Source: Ailanthus altissimus (Eukaryota > Streptophyta > Magnoliopsida > Sapindales > Simaroubaceae). Taken from it: a stretch of 64,000 bases of DNA. The position numbers were made by a program, and so were the translations under genes. The DNA lies in contig OX327702.1 of assembly GCA_946807835.1 (NCBI GenBank), positions 5,270,001 to 5,334,000 of the forward strand, in the 5' to 3' direction. Below are positions 35,012 to 47,082 of this stretch, piece by piece; within the stretch, counting starts at the first letter, position 1; each line of letters begins with the position of its first letter. The notes under the pieces were generated by a model, which saw only the letters and a list, made by a program, of their open reading frames with translations, was not told the DNA's origin and did no database searches.

Positions 35012-37064
35012 TATTGAGTTTTGTGCTTACTTGTCATGTATGAATATTTATGTTTAATATTTATACAACCATCATTTCATAAAATTGTTAATATTATTAA
35101 TGATCGAATGGTAAGATACTTGTAATGTTTTAAACATTTTTTATCTAAAGAAATTTAAATCTGGTCTAAAAGAGTTTAAATCAATGTTAAGAGTTAGTAA
35201 TGCTAAGGGTTATAAGTGCTAAAAGTTAGCATTGCTAAGAATTAATACGTTATAAGAGTCAGCAAAATCTAAAGAGTTAGAGTCTTGTATGAAATGAGAT
35301 AAAGATCTAAAAATAAATTAATACACATAGTTGCCCAAGAGTTACAAATGATGCTAGAAAATATCATTATGCAATCTGTTCTCAAATATTATATTCTTGA
35401 TCTAGTTTCACCAATACTGGTCTATCATTGAAACATTTTTATCTAGATTGGTGTATATTTATATCTAAATGGTTCAGATAGTTAGTCTTAGCAGATTATG
35501 AGCTTAGTGAAAGCTCGTATAGGCATGTAGGTATTCAATAAGAATTGAGTACTGAACAGACTCACGAGGACCTCCAATAAACATTCCATGAAGTCGTCAA
35601 TGTCAAATTTTCTCGAGTTGAGTAGTATTCGTAGTTCTTTAACCTGAGCCCCACGGTGAGCTTATGAGTGATCCCCTATACTTTAGTTCCATGCATGTAA
35701 AAAACCTTACATGGTTTCACTGTTAGGTGTCACTAGGCATGATTTGATGCTTATAGAGTTTGGTGTGCGTAGATATGACACTCGTCAGCTCACATAGGTG
35801 GTTATATATCCCGATGCTATGAAATTATATTTTTTAGAAAGTCTTACGGTTATAAGCAATAAACCCAAAAAGAGTTTTTCGTGGAATAAATAATATCGCA
35901 AAAATATTTGCAGATATTATTTATTGAAATACAAATTTGGAGATAAGTTCACGGTCGAACAAATAGAAATTTGATGCGGTAAAGATCTATATCTCTGCTC
36001 TTTTAGGATATAAATAACAAAAGAATTATACATATATGTTATGACCTTAGCTTGTATGGTCTGACGTACTACTTTGTAATATCAGTGATGTGTGTATGAG
36101 GCATTATGTACGGACTTATAGAAGAGTTTCATTTAACAATCTGGACGTGAATCTAGGGAGTCTCACAATATGAAGTATACTCATTGCATATTGAGGTAGC
36201 AGACTAGATTAAATAATTCGATCCACTATATTCCAGCAAATTGAATATTTATTTTAGGATCTCTCAGGATATGCACTTATCTTGACTTAAGTGTTAAGTA
36301 TAATAATTAATTAGTTAATAAGAATTATTAACCAATGAGAAGATAACAAGTTGCATAATTTGGGCCCTTAATTATTTGACTTTTAAATGAAAAAAATGAC
36401 ATTACTTGTAAGACAAACAACATATTTAATTAATTCAAAAAATTATTTTTAAATTTATAACATTTTTGTTAAGTCAACAAATTAATAAACAATGAGGAAT
36501 GGGTTAACATTGCTTGGTGGGGCCTTTAGTTGACCACGAGGGGAAATTTAATTAAAAGTGAGATTTGTTTCATTTTACTTCAATAATTGATTTGGCCATT
36601 TTGGTGGGGAAAAGAGAAAGAGTTTTTCAAGTGTTGAAAAAGTGGTCTAGTTTCATCTTCTTCTTTCATTGGGCTGACCACCATTAAAGCAAGAGAGGAA
36701 TTATTTTGCTTGTTCAAGAGTTGAACATCTGAAAATAATTTTATTGCATTGAAATAAATTGTGGTTAAAGAGTTAACCTAGGACTAAGTGTTTAAGAGTT
36801 AAACATTGTTGGAATAAGAGCTGCCATTCTAGTGATCTAAGCCCACCTAAATTGGATCCTAGAATTTTCAACGAGTGTTTTTCAAGGTAGACTCTGTTTT
36901 GAACAAATTTTTAAAGGCTTTAAAGGTGATTCTCAATTTCATTAGTATAATGAAAACTTAAATTTAAATGTGTTTGTTGCATTAGAAAATTAAATTTCCA
37001 ATTTTGCTACCAATTATATGTGTTTTAACATACAAAATGATAATGTGATGAACACATTGCATAT
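35012..37064 (+). mobile_element. 5' LTR of the plus-strand Ty1/copia element (family A), first part
   Basis: Starts TATTGAGTTTTGTGC (TGTTG in other copies) and follows the family A LTR with a TATA box near 36005 (GGATATAAATAAC). It is split at 37064 by the Gypsy element; the last 30 bases continue at 47037-47066, followed by a primer-binding site. It is the only family A LTR here with an internal region attached. Total LTR length is about 2.08 kb. Confidence 0.85.
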
Positions 37065-38452
37065 TGATAGGGGCATAAAAGCACTAGCAGGATTTATACT
37101 TAACTTTTTTATTTTGCTCCAAATTATAAGTATTGACTATTTAATTGTGGTTTTTAATCATAAATAGATGCACGATGAAAAATGTGATGTATAGGAACAA
37201 ACAGGAGGCCAATCAGACGTCAAACGAAGAAGTTACGCTCAAAAAATGAAAGTAGCGCAGCAGCAGGTAGTGGTTGGGCGCCGCGTCGCCCAGAACAGCG
37301 TGTGAGCGCTGCGGCACTCAATACCCAACGCCGTGGCACTTGTCGATGTCTTGACAGACCTGTGCTCATGCCCAGTGCTGCGGCGCTCGTACGGATGTTT
37401 AAATACCCTTCTAAACACGTCTATTGAAGGGGGGATTCGAAGCTCCTCGTACCCAGGGTTTCTCATAGCAACAAAAACACTCTTTTGAGGCAAAAATAGA
37501 GAGACTTAGCAAGGAGAATAACAAAAACAACAAACACACGTTCAAGCCAAGAGATCAAGGTGAAGTTATTGAAAATTTGGGAATCAACTCTTGAGCAATC
37601 AAGACAAGAGAAAGAAGAACAACTCAGGGCATCACTTGTTTTGTTTTATTCCTTACTTTTAAGAGATGATTTCGTTTATTATATTTTCATACTTTTGCAT
37701 TGATATTCTTGTTTTGAACATGAGCTAATTTCTTTTGATCTAGGGTTAGACGTTATTGAACCTAGTATGTAATTGATTCTTTTAATCTCTTAGTTATGAA
37801 CTTTTATCCCTTAATTGATTCAATCAATCTATACTTAATACTTTCATTATACTTGATCACTATTTTGATTATTTATGAACCATGATAACTTTGACGAAAG
37901 GAATCATGTGTTTAGCTTATGGTAGATTGATACATGATCATAGGGTAACATCTATGAGTTCCATCTAAGATAGACATATACCTAGGTGGCATGTATGGTT
38001 TGATTAGACTTAATCTTAATGAGTTACATCTTATTCGGATTACCATAGACATATAGGTAATTGTTAGGGTGTGATATTATCATTCGACTGTCGACAGAAG
38101 CTTATGATGAAATCAGTGTCTAGCCAATCAATTGATAAAAAGGGAAATAACTATGGGGTTAAAGGGTTTAGTGAACTACTAGGGGATGCATCGATACCCT
38201 AGATTACTTATCAATTGAGTGAATTCTATCTCTAAGTATTTGCAATATTTTAATTAGGTTCAGTTCAATAGCAATAATTTAGTTAGTTAAACTCCATCCT
38301 TGAAGCTAGTCTGGATAAAGGTAAAGTAGAGTAATTTTAGTATTCGATTGAAGAAAATAGAAACAATAGTCTCTGTGGGATCGATAATCTGGACTTAGTT
38401 CTATATTACTTGATACAAAAAGCATGCACTTACGCTAGGTCATTAAGTTAGA
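37065..38452 (+). repeat. 5' LTR of the Gypsy gag-protease element
   Basis: Covers 1388 of 1393 bases; the last five (CATCA) are at 41233-41237 beyond the inserted solo LTR. A GC-rich patch at 37255-37400 with GCGCCGCG words stands out from the AT-rich rest. The minus-strand frame at 37239-37493, also found in the 3' LTR, is an LTR by-product. Confidence 0.9.
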
Positions 38453-41227
38453 TGACAGGACCCGACCCGAGACCCTCTACTATAGATCCCAGCGGCCCTG
38501 CCGGGCACCCCGACGAAAGTTCCTCTGAACCTAACTGGGTAAGTTAAGAAATTTCGCGAGGCAAACCCCTTTTTAATTCTTGTTACTACTAAGAAGATCT
38601 AGTAATATACATGAAAACGACATCTTAGTTTTAAAAACAAACGGACAGAGTTTCCCCTGTTTTTTGAAAAATCCATATAAACCTGCAAAGAAATTTTACT
38701 TCTAATTCCAACACATCTCAATTCTACCAATTCGGACCTCCGATCCTTTTCAAATCAAATTCAACACAACTCAATTATTTCGTGTAAATCACAAAATAAG
38801 CATAATCATAAAAAGTAAAAACGATCATCATAAACTGGAAATCTCTTCTTCTTGATTCAACACATACTTACAAATATACATGCCTACAACTATTATGCAT
38901 AAAGTAAAGAGTGCTATTAGCACATTTACATGTACAAAAATTATCTTTGGATTCGACCCACTACTCGGCGATAGGAGAATCAGCAGCTTGCGTTCCGAGA
39001 CTTGCACCTGGAAAAGGGGTTTAAAACATAAAACATAAAACGAGTGAGCTAAAAGAGCTCAGTGAGTGTAAATAAGAATTCAATTACAAGAATATTATAC
39101 AAAGATAACAATTTCTAAAGTACATGCAGAAATTATGCTTCTAAAACGGATGTAAAATTGTAAAACGGTTTCTAATATCATATGCTAATGAAATCTTGCC
39201 GAGTGGGTTTTATCTACATCTTTGGAAAACTATATTCAGAATCTGTATAACATAATAACTGCTGTGTGCATATAAATGCATAAATGCTATCGGTAAATCG
39301 AAAACTAGTAAAATCCTCGCTCGGCCATTTTCTTTCTAAACTGTACCAATGGTAACCCTAAAGCTCTATACCCACGCAGCGACTCAATTAGCACCGCATA
39401 CGTGAGTAGGTCACGGGGCACCTCAACTAGCAGCACCTACAGTGACATCTCAAGACATATCACTGGCTACGCAGCGGAATCCTACATCGCATGCATATAG
39501 CGAGACAATATCCCGTACACATAGAGCGACTCACATGACTCGACATCCCAACTTCCTGGAGTTAGTGACACACCCCCAAGACCTGCCCATGTGCACGGGA
39601 TATACCGGCCGGGTCTAATACAATCATCACCACTATAATCTGAGGGTACCAATGGCCTTAAAACAAATGCAGAAATTTTAAAACTGTTTCACAAATCGAT
39701 CATGTAAAAGCATGTCTATGAATATATCAAGATCATAAATCATGTTTATGCATCGAAAGCTCATAAAACATACATAGTCATTGTGCGAAAACATAATAAT
39801 CGAAAAGTAAAAGAAATGGCAGATTTCCACTCACAACCGCTCCGCGCTCAATTTTGCTCCCGATTACTGCTCCCGTTAACGCTCTCGGTTATCCTCACCT
39901 ACGCGCCATAAATGACATTTAGAACTAAATCGAACACTAGAATCTCATTTAACTACTAAATGCCCTAATCGGCATACAAAGCCCGGATGTAAACTACTTC
40001 CCGATTTTAGTTACGGAGCCATAATCGAAACTAACTCACCATCCGGCGCCCTGAAAATTGTTGAATACCTTATAATTTGATTGGACATACTTGCCCTTCA
40101 CCTTTCCAACATGGACAATTATGTCCCATTTTCTTCATTTTTGGGTTTTTTCATCAACCATATACATTCAATTCACAATATGCATCATTTACACACAACA
40201 ATTCAATCAAAACACCACTCAATTCCTAACTTCCCTAAAGTGGCAGAATTTCACCATAGGTTCCAACACATTCATTTTCTCAATTTCTTGTTCCAATTAC
40301 AACAAAATCATGACAATTTCATTCCAAAGCCCTAATTACAATCAATTGAAATCTCTACAACAAAATCACCAAAAACCCTAATTCTCACCTTGCCAATTTC
40401 TTCAAATTGATGACTCCTTCAAGCTCCAAACTAGAATTCAACTCAATCTAAGCCAAGAATACACATAAGAACATCAATTAACACATTCTTGAATTCTCAC
40501 TTATCAAACTCATAAAAGATGCTTTTCTTACCTCTTTTTTCTTGAATTTTCACTAATAGAGACTTCAATTGAGCTTAGGGATTGGTTTGTAACCTTAATT
40601 TGGCTTGATTACACATGAAAAATTATGAAAAAAAACTTGAATAGTCACTGTAGCAGCACCCCCCTTTGAAGCTCGAATTTCTCTCTTTTTTTGGCTAAGT
40701 GTTGGTTTTGATCTCTCTTCAAATTTCTACACACTTCTAACATATATATAGTGCTCCCTCAATTCACCATTTTGCCCTTCAACTTACTTAAAACTTCTAA
40801 TTTGCCATTAGTTAAAAACTAATTATGTAATTAGTTCATTTGTAACTATTTAGTTAGAATAGTTCAAAGAACTAATTAGAACTTCCAACTTGGCAATCCA
40901 TGAGATTTCTTCTAATTGGTCCATTCTCTAATATATGGATTATATTTCTCAACAAAGGCTTGTTCCATACATAACCCTTAAATGGAAATTCATGTAGTAA
41001 ATTAAAATTTTTCTTTTCCAAGCCAACAGAGAAAAATTCTAAAAATATTCTAGGGTCGTCCGGCGCACCGATCGAGTGTGAAATTACCAAATTAGGTCTA
41101 ATATCTCTCACGTGCACTATAAAGAAAATATTTCTAATAGGGTTAAAATCGAGTAACCCTACGGTGTCTTATTTGTTCTATACCGAAATCTAGGTGCCAA
41201 TACTACTAATAGGGATTGAATATTACA
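38453..41227 (-). mobile_element. Solo LTR of a second Gypsy-like element, TSD TTAGA
   Basis: This 2775-bp sequence is bounded by TTAGA on both sides (38448-38452 and 41228-41232). Read on the minus strand it begins TGTAATATTCAATCCC and ends GGGTCGGGTCCTGTCA, the usual TG...CA form. A TATA box (CACTATATATATGTTAG on the minus strand, about 40750) is placed as expected for an LTR promoter reading leftwards. The long size and TGTAATA start recall chromovirus (Del/Tekay-type) LTRs; this assignment is from memory. Frames at 40081-40381 and 40872-41117 show no known domain. Confidence 0.85.
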
Positions 41228-41243
41228 TTAGACATCAAGTTTT

Positions 41244-41261
41244 TGGCGCCGTTGCCGGGGA
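41244..41261 (+). promoter_or_regulatory. Primer-binding site, tRNA-Asp
   Basis: TGGCGCCGTTGCCGGGGA is complementary to the 3' end of plant tRNA-Asp including its CCA end. It lies six bases after the end of the split 5' LTR, where reverse transcription of the Gypsy element would start. Confidence 0.9.
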
Positions 41262-41400
41262 CTATTTTATCTAGTCTTAGATCGATACTAATACCATACT
41301 ATTTTACTTTTACTTCAGATTTTATTTTTATTTCATTATTATTATAGTTCTTTTTCCGTTCTAGTCACCATTTGTATTTTTGTTTTTATTTTGACAGTTC

Positions 41401-43095
41401 ATGCGAAGAACCAAGAGTGAAAATTTAACGTCTTTTGATCTTGAGATTGAAAGGACATTCCGGAGACTTCGTCAAGAACAACATCAAAACCAAAATATGG
41501 CAGAGAATCACAACAACAGTGATAATCCAGTATTTGAGCCTATGAATCCGGAGAGATCGTTGAGGGATTATGCTGTTCCTACAACAGAAGGCATTCAGTC
41601 TAGTATTAGGTGCCTCACTATTAATGCAAACAACTTTGAAATCAAGCCAAGTACTATTCAGATGCTTAAAGAGTCTGTGTAATTCAGTGGAGCTCCCAAT
41701 GATGATCCCAACATGCATATCGTGAACTTTTTGGAGATTTTCGATACATTCAAGTTCAATAGGGTTTTAGATGATGCCATCAGGTTGCGACTATTCCCTT
41801 TCTCCTTAAGGGATAAAGCTATAAGTTGGTTGATGTCATTGCCGTCAAGATCCATATCGACATAGGAAGACCTAGCGTAGAAGTTCTCAACGAAGTTTTT
41901 CCCACCAGCGAAGACAACTAAGATGAGAAATGACATTACCTCATTTGTGCAGATTGAAGGTGAGTTATTATACGAAGCATGGGAACGATTCAAGGACATG
42001 TTGAGGAAGTGTCCCCATCACGGAGTTTCGAAAATGGTTATTAGTCCAGACGTTCTACAATGGACTAGTGGGTCATTTAAGAACAATTATCGATGCCGCT
42101 GCTAGAGGAGCTCTGATGAATAAGTCCACAGATGAAGCATATGAGTTATTAGAAGAAATGGCATCTAATAGCTATCAATGGCCTGCTGAAAGAGTCATAC
42201 CAAGAAAGGTTGTTGGAGTTTATGAGATTGATACATTTAATGCATTGGCTGCGCAGATCAACATATTAACCAAGAGGTTTGATTCTATGAATGCTATCAA
42301 GACCTAGATTGCGACTTGTGACTTCTGTGGCGACAATCATTTGAATGGGCAATGCATGGAGTCAATAAACTATGTGGGGAACCATAATAGACAGCAAAAT
42401 AATCCACATTTAAATTACTATAATTCGGGGTGGAGAAATCATCCAAAATGTTTCTTGGAGTGGCAACCAAGGCCAACAACTTAAACCAAACCCACCCGAA
42501 TTTTATCCCTCACAGGAAAAGAAAGCATCCTTGGAAGATATGTTTATGCAATACATAAAGTCGAATGATGCTATTCTATAAAACCATTCTGCATCTTTGA
42601 AAAATCTAGAGACTCAAATAGGGCAACTTGCTGCAGCATTAAATAATCGACCTCAAGGGACTTTACCAAGCAACACTGAAACTAATCCAAGAGGAAGTAT
42701 AGAGCAATGCTAAGCCGTCAACTTACGAAGTGGTAAGATCTTACATAATGACACACTACCAACACCACTTCCAAAGATGAAGAAAAATGAGAGGGTTGAT
42801 TAACAAGAAAATATGCAACCATATAGACCACCTATTCCTTTTCCTCAAAGGTTACAAAGATGCAAAACAAGTGCTGAAACTGAAAAATTGCAGCAAGGAA
42901 ATCCTGAAAGTGTAGAAAAGAAAGATAAACAGCATACAAGTGCAGAAAATATATAGAAACAACCTTGGCAGTCATTCACACCTCCTTCACCATTTCCACA
43001 GAGGCTGCAAAATAAGAGATTAGATAAGCAATTCTCTAAATTTCTTAATGTTTTTAAGAAATTACATATTAATCTCCCTTTTACAGATGCGCTTG
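41401..43095 (+). pseudogene. Gypsy gag, broken
   Basis: The start ATG at 41401 opens a 93-codon frame ending at TAA 41680-41682. Gag sequence then continues in other frames: WERFKDMLRKCPHHGVSK near 41985, and EAYELLEEMASNSYQWPAE at about 42135, then a linker with FNALAAQINILTKRF. A possible CDFCGDNH knuckle-like piece lies near 42317. The tail is Gln/Pro-rich. Multiple stops and frameshifts show it cannot give a full protein, although LTR divergence is low. Confidence 0.8.
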
Positions 43096-43100
43096 AATAA

Positions 43101-43876
43101 ATGCCTAGTTACGTCAAGTTCATGAAGAACATCCTTACCAAGAAGACGAAACTGGAGAATTATGAGATAGTGGCATTGACAGAAGAGTGTAGCGCTATTC
43201 TTCAGAAAAAGCTACCTTCTAAACTTAAAGATCCTGAGAGATTTACCATACCGTGCTCCATTGGCAATCATGATCTTGGTAGAGCTCTATGCGATCTAGG
43301 AGCAAGCATTAATCTCATGCCATTTTTCATCTACAACAAGCTAGATTTGAGAGAAGCAAAATCGGTCAATATCACACTTCAACTGTTGATCGCTCTCTCG
43401 CCTACTCGAAGGGAATTATTGAAGACGTGCTAGTAAAGGTGGATAAATTCATCTTCCCCGCCGATTTCATTGTTCTAGACATGAAAAAAGATAAAGAGAT
43501 CCCTATTATCCTTGGAAGACCCTTCTTAGCTACAGGACATACGATCATTGATGTTCAAAAAGGGGAGATGACCATGAGGATACAAGATGAAACTGCAACA
43601 TTTAAAGTCTTCAAGGAAATTAAGTTGCCAGCTGAAGGTGAAGACTGTTGTAATATTGATGTAGTGCACCTAAACACTAAAAAACTCAAAGACATAGAGT
43701 TATTAAACCCTCACATTAAAAAGAATGTGTTAAGGCATAGAAGGAGAAGAAAGAAAAAGAAGAAGCAACAGTTTGATGAGAGGATAGAAGAAAATGCCAC
43801 AAGAGAAACACTTCACCGGTCTAAGATTCAAGTCTTTCCGGATAAGCACAAGAAAGAAGAACAAATTGCTGCCTGA
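43101..43876 (+). pseudogene. Gypsy aspartic protease region with one frameshift
   Basis: First frame 43101-43433 (PSYVKFMKNILTKK, then ALCDLGASINLMP with the protease active-site motif; Leu stands where Thr/Ser is usual, as in other plant Gypsy elements). A frameshift near 43430 leads into 43427-43876 (KFIFPADFIVLDM, IPIILGRPFLATG), which ends in a Lys/Arg-rich tail. In autonomous relatives reverse transcriptase follows; here it is absent and the sequence goes straight to 3' noncoding DNA. Confidence 0.85.
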
Positions 43877-45598
43877 GTTCTAAGTGCAAGAATGTGAAAG
43901 CCAAATAAGCGGAAGCCCAGCAAGCTTACATACAAAGATGCTTATACTATTAACGATTATCCTCCATAAAGAGTAGAAAAAGTCCCGTCAAGCCGACGAC
44001 ATTAAATCAAGCGCTTATTGGGAAGCAACCCAAGTAAAATTTTATTTTTATTAGCTTATTTTCAGTTTTAGTTATGTTAGTTTATTTTTTTGTAGGAATA
44101 AATCAGCAATTCAAGCATTCAATGAAGCAGCATGAGCAAGTTCAAGTGTTGGAAATAAAGAGAACCGCATTCACATTCAATAGAACACAACGCTGCATTG
44201 CTTCAACTTCAGTTACCAAGGGAGTGTCTCTTACTTTTAAATTTATTTTTAGACATTGAGGACAATGTCTAATTTAAGTTTGGGGGTAAGAAAAACACTT
44301 TCTTGTATTTATTTTGCTGCTTATATTGGTTGGTTGTCTTGTGAAGTGAATTTTTTTTTTAAGTTGTTAAGTTTTAGTTGCAATGATGATCATTAGTCCA
44401 TGATAAGAAATAAAATATTGGCTGAATTTATTTTCATAAGCCTTTAGGAAATAATAGAGGCTTGAGATAATTCTTATATCATGATTCTTGAATTGAATTC
44501 AAGCTTATTTTTGATCACATATTCTTGAGCACATTGAAATAAGCATGTATTAGTTGATTTTTTTGCTTAGAGTTATTCATGCTTAAGTAGTACACCACAG
44601 TCTCGAAGACCAACACTCTAAAACTTGCTTGATTACTACTTGAGGCAAAATCCTAGAATTCACATGCTTAGGGAAATGATATTAGGCCATCTTTGGACCG
44701 TTTGAGCCTTTTTGAGCCTACCTTATATGTATATTTATCCCTAGTCGCCCCGTTTGAGCCTAATTAACCATTTTTTTCTATTTAACCACATTACAAATTT
44801 AAAGACTTTGAGTTTACTTACCTTAAAATTCACCGGTAGCACTATAAACCTTGAGTTTACTTAGAAAAATTCTTAAAATGAAGAAGGTTGTGGATGTATG
44901 AAAGAAGGGTACTGCAATGAAAAGCAATAAGTCTTGAAGGTGCATATCAATCTAAGTTTAGGGGTACATGAAAAAAAGAAAGAAATGTTTAAATGCATAA
45001 TATCCCCAGCTTAAAAAAGAAGAAGAAATTCTTTGTAAAAGAGATTAAAAGAAAAATGGGAATAGCATAAGTTTTAGGGAAGAGATGAATAATCAAGGAG
45101 GAGAAGGAATCAAGAGGTTTCTGAGTAAAGTCTAAGTGTTAATGGTGTGATTTGCACTTTATATATATCTTTATAACCCACCTTTACCTTAACCTTACAT
45201 TACAAGCTAATAAAGTCCTAAATAGATTTATAGACATGTGTATTTCTACATTAGTAGAGAGTAGTATGAAAAGCAAGTTTATGGTAGTGTTATAATTAAA
45301 ACTATGCCGAGATATCATCTTTATGTACTTTCTTAAGTATTGAGTAAATCTATGTTCTATTTAACTAATAACTTGCTTATTACACACACACACAAGTGAT
45401 CATTAATAAGGGAGAATGAAGTACTTGATCAATGGTATGAGGATTGTTGAAAGTTGTTTATTGATTTTTAAAGAGCCTTGTGCTATTTTTCGTAGCTTTT
45501 GAGACAACGATATTGATCATCTAATCAACCTGAGCTTGTTTTTAGTTTTTAATTTTTATTTTTTGAGTCATGAATAAATTGTGAATGTTTTTCTTCAT
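43877..45598 (+). other. 3' noncoding part of the Gypsy element
   Basis: The stretch at 43990-44040 (ATCAAGCGCTTATTGGGAAG) resembles the end of the pol/env-side region of complete relatives, so a large internal deletion probably joins protease directly to the 3' end. The rest is AT-rich and without coding capacity, with a first hairpin and polypurine motif at 44249-44287. Confidence 0.7.
44249..44287 (+). promoter_or_regulatory. Hairpin with AGGA loop plus internal polypurine tract
   Basis: AGACATTG-AGGA-CAATGTCT (44251-44270) forms a perfect 8-bp stem (10 with flanking T-A pairs). It is followed by TTAAGTTTGGGGGTA (from 44274). The G-run looks like a polypurine tract, which primes plus-strand synthesis; here it would be an internal one. 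Confidence 0.7.
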
Positions 45599-45638
45599 TT
45601 TGCTCGAGGACGAGCAAAGTCTTAAGTTTGGGGGTATT
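45599..45638 (+). promoter_or_regulatory. Hairpin with AGGA loop plus 3' polypurine tract
   Basis: TTTGCTCG-AGGA-CGAGCAAA (45599-45618) forms a perfect 8-bp stem. It is followed by TTAAGTTTGGGGGTATT, which ends directly at the 3' LTR start (45639), so this is the 3' polypurine tract. The loop and the following tract are shared with the motif at 44249, but the stem is different. Confidence 0.8.
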
Positions 45639-47031
45639 TGATAGGGGCATAAAAGCACTAGTAGGATTTATACTTAACTTTTTTATTTTGCTCCAAATTA
45701 TAAGTATTGACTATTTAATTGTGGTTTTTAATCATAAATAGATGCACAATGAAAAATGTGACGTATAGGAACAAACAGGAGGCCAATCAGACGTCAAACG
45801 AAGAAGTTACGCTCAAAAAATGAAAGTAGCGCAGCAGCAGGTAGTGGTTGGGCGCCGCGGCGCCCAGAACAGCGTGTGAGCGCTGCGGCACTCAATACCC
45901 AACGCCATGGCACTTGTCGATATCTTGACAGATCTGTGCTCATGCCCAGTGCTGCGGCGCTCGTACGGATGTTTAAATACCCTTCTAAACACGTCTATTG
46001 AAGGGGGAATTCGAAGCTCCTCGTACCTAGGGTTTCTCATAGCAACAAAAACACTCTTTTGAGGCAAAAATAGAGAGACTTAGCAAGGAGAATAACAAAA
46101 ACAACAAACACACGTTCAAGCCAAGAGATCAAGGTGAAGTTATTGAAAATTTGGGAATCAACTCTTGAGCAATCAAGACAAGAGAAAGAAGAACAACTCA
46201 GGGCATCACTTGTTTTGTTTTATTCCTTACTTTTAAGAGATGATTTCGTTTATTATATTTTCATACTTTTGCATTGATATTCTTGTTTTGAACATGAGCT
46301 AATTTCTTTTGATCTAGGGTTAGACGTTATTGAACCTAGTATGTAATTGATTCTTTTAATCTCTTAGTTATGAACTTTTATCCCTTAATTGATTCAATCT
46401 ATCTATACTTAATGCTTTCATTATACTTGATCACTATTTTGATTATTTAGGAACCATGATAACTTTGACGAAAGGAATCATGTGTTTAGCTTATGGTAGA
46501 TTGATACATGATCATAGGGTAACATCTATGAGTTCCATCTAAGATAGACATATACCTAGGTGGCATGTATGGTTTGATTAGACTTAATCTTAATGAGTTA
46601 CATCTTATTCGGATTACCATAGACATATAGGTAATTGTTAGGGTGTGATATTATCATTCGACTATCGACAGAAGCTTATGATGAAATCAGTGTCTAGCCA
46701 ATCAATTGATAAAAAGGGAAATAACTATGGGGTTAAAGGGTTTAGTGAACTACTAGGGGATGCATCGATACCCTAGATTACTTATCAATTGAGTGAATTC
46801 TATCTCTATGTATTTGCAATATTTTAATTAGGTTCAGTTCAATAGCAATAATTTAGTTAGTTAAACTCTATCCTTGAAGCTAGTCTGGATAAAGGTAAAG
46901 TAGAGTAATTTTAGTATTCGATTGAAGAAAATAGAAACAATAGTCTCTGTGGGATCGATAATCTGGACTTAGTCCTATACTACTTGATACAAAAAGCGTG
47001 CACTTGCGCTAGGTCATTAAGTTAGACATCA
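45639..47031 (+). repeat. 3' LTR of the Gypsy gag-protease element
   Basis: Same length and ends as the 5' LTR; about 19 differences by eye, mostly C/T and G/A. Complete and uninterrupted, followed by CATAT. Confidence 0.92.
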
Positions 47032-47036
47032 CATAT

Positions 47037-47066
47037 GCATGCACCCAGAGAAATAGCAAACTTTCA
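47037..47066 (+). mobile_element. Last 30 bases of the split family A copia 5' LTR
   Basis: GCATGCACCCAGAGAAATAG... continues the LTR interrupted at 37064 and ends TTTCA, just before the primer-binding site. Confidence 0.75.
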
Positions 47067-47082
47067 ATTGATATTAGAGCAT
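47067..47082 (+). promoter_or_regulatory. Degenerate copia primer-binding site, initiator tRNA-Met
   Basis: ATTGATATTAGAGC matches the usual copia TTGGTATCAGAGC except for two transitions (G to A, C to T). It marks the LTR/internal boundary. Confidence 0.7.

Larger units (their letters stand above)
37065..47031 (+). mobile_element. Ty3/Gypsy element with gag and protease only (non-autonomous), TSD CATAT
   Basis: Two LTRs of 1393 bp each (5' LTR 37065-38452 plus 41233-41237, split by a solo LTR; 3' LTR 45639-47031) begin TGATAGGGGC and end GACATCA. By eye they differ at about 19 positions (roughly 98.6% identical). CATAT flanks both ends (37060-37064 and 47032-47036), proving the boundaries. 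The ~4.4-kb internal region has a tRNA-Asp primer-binding site, gag, an aspartic protease and a 3' noncoding part, but no reverse transcriptase, RNase H or integrase, so it must have moved using enzymes from another element. The gag type (an EAYELLEEMASNSYQW motif) and the ALCDLGASINLMP protease place it near Athila-type Gypsy elements. Confidence 0.9.

Noticed and set aside
40081..40381. Overlapping His/Phe-rich plus-strand frames in the solo LTR
   Set aside because: Two overlapping frames in AT/C-rich LTR sequence, antisense to its promoter direction, without any known domain.
37239..46067. Matching 84-codon minus-strand frames at 37239-37493 and 45813-46067
   Set aside because: They are present twice only because they lie in the two LTRs of one element; composition is low-complexity and no domain is recognisable.
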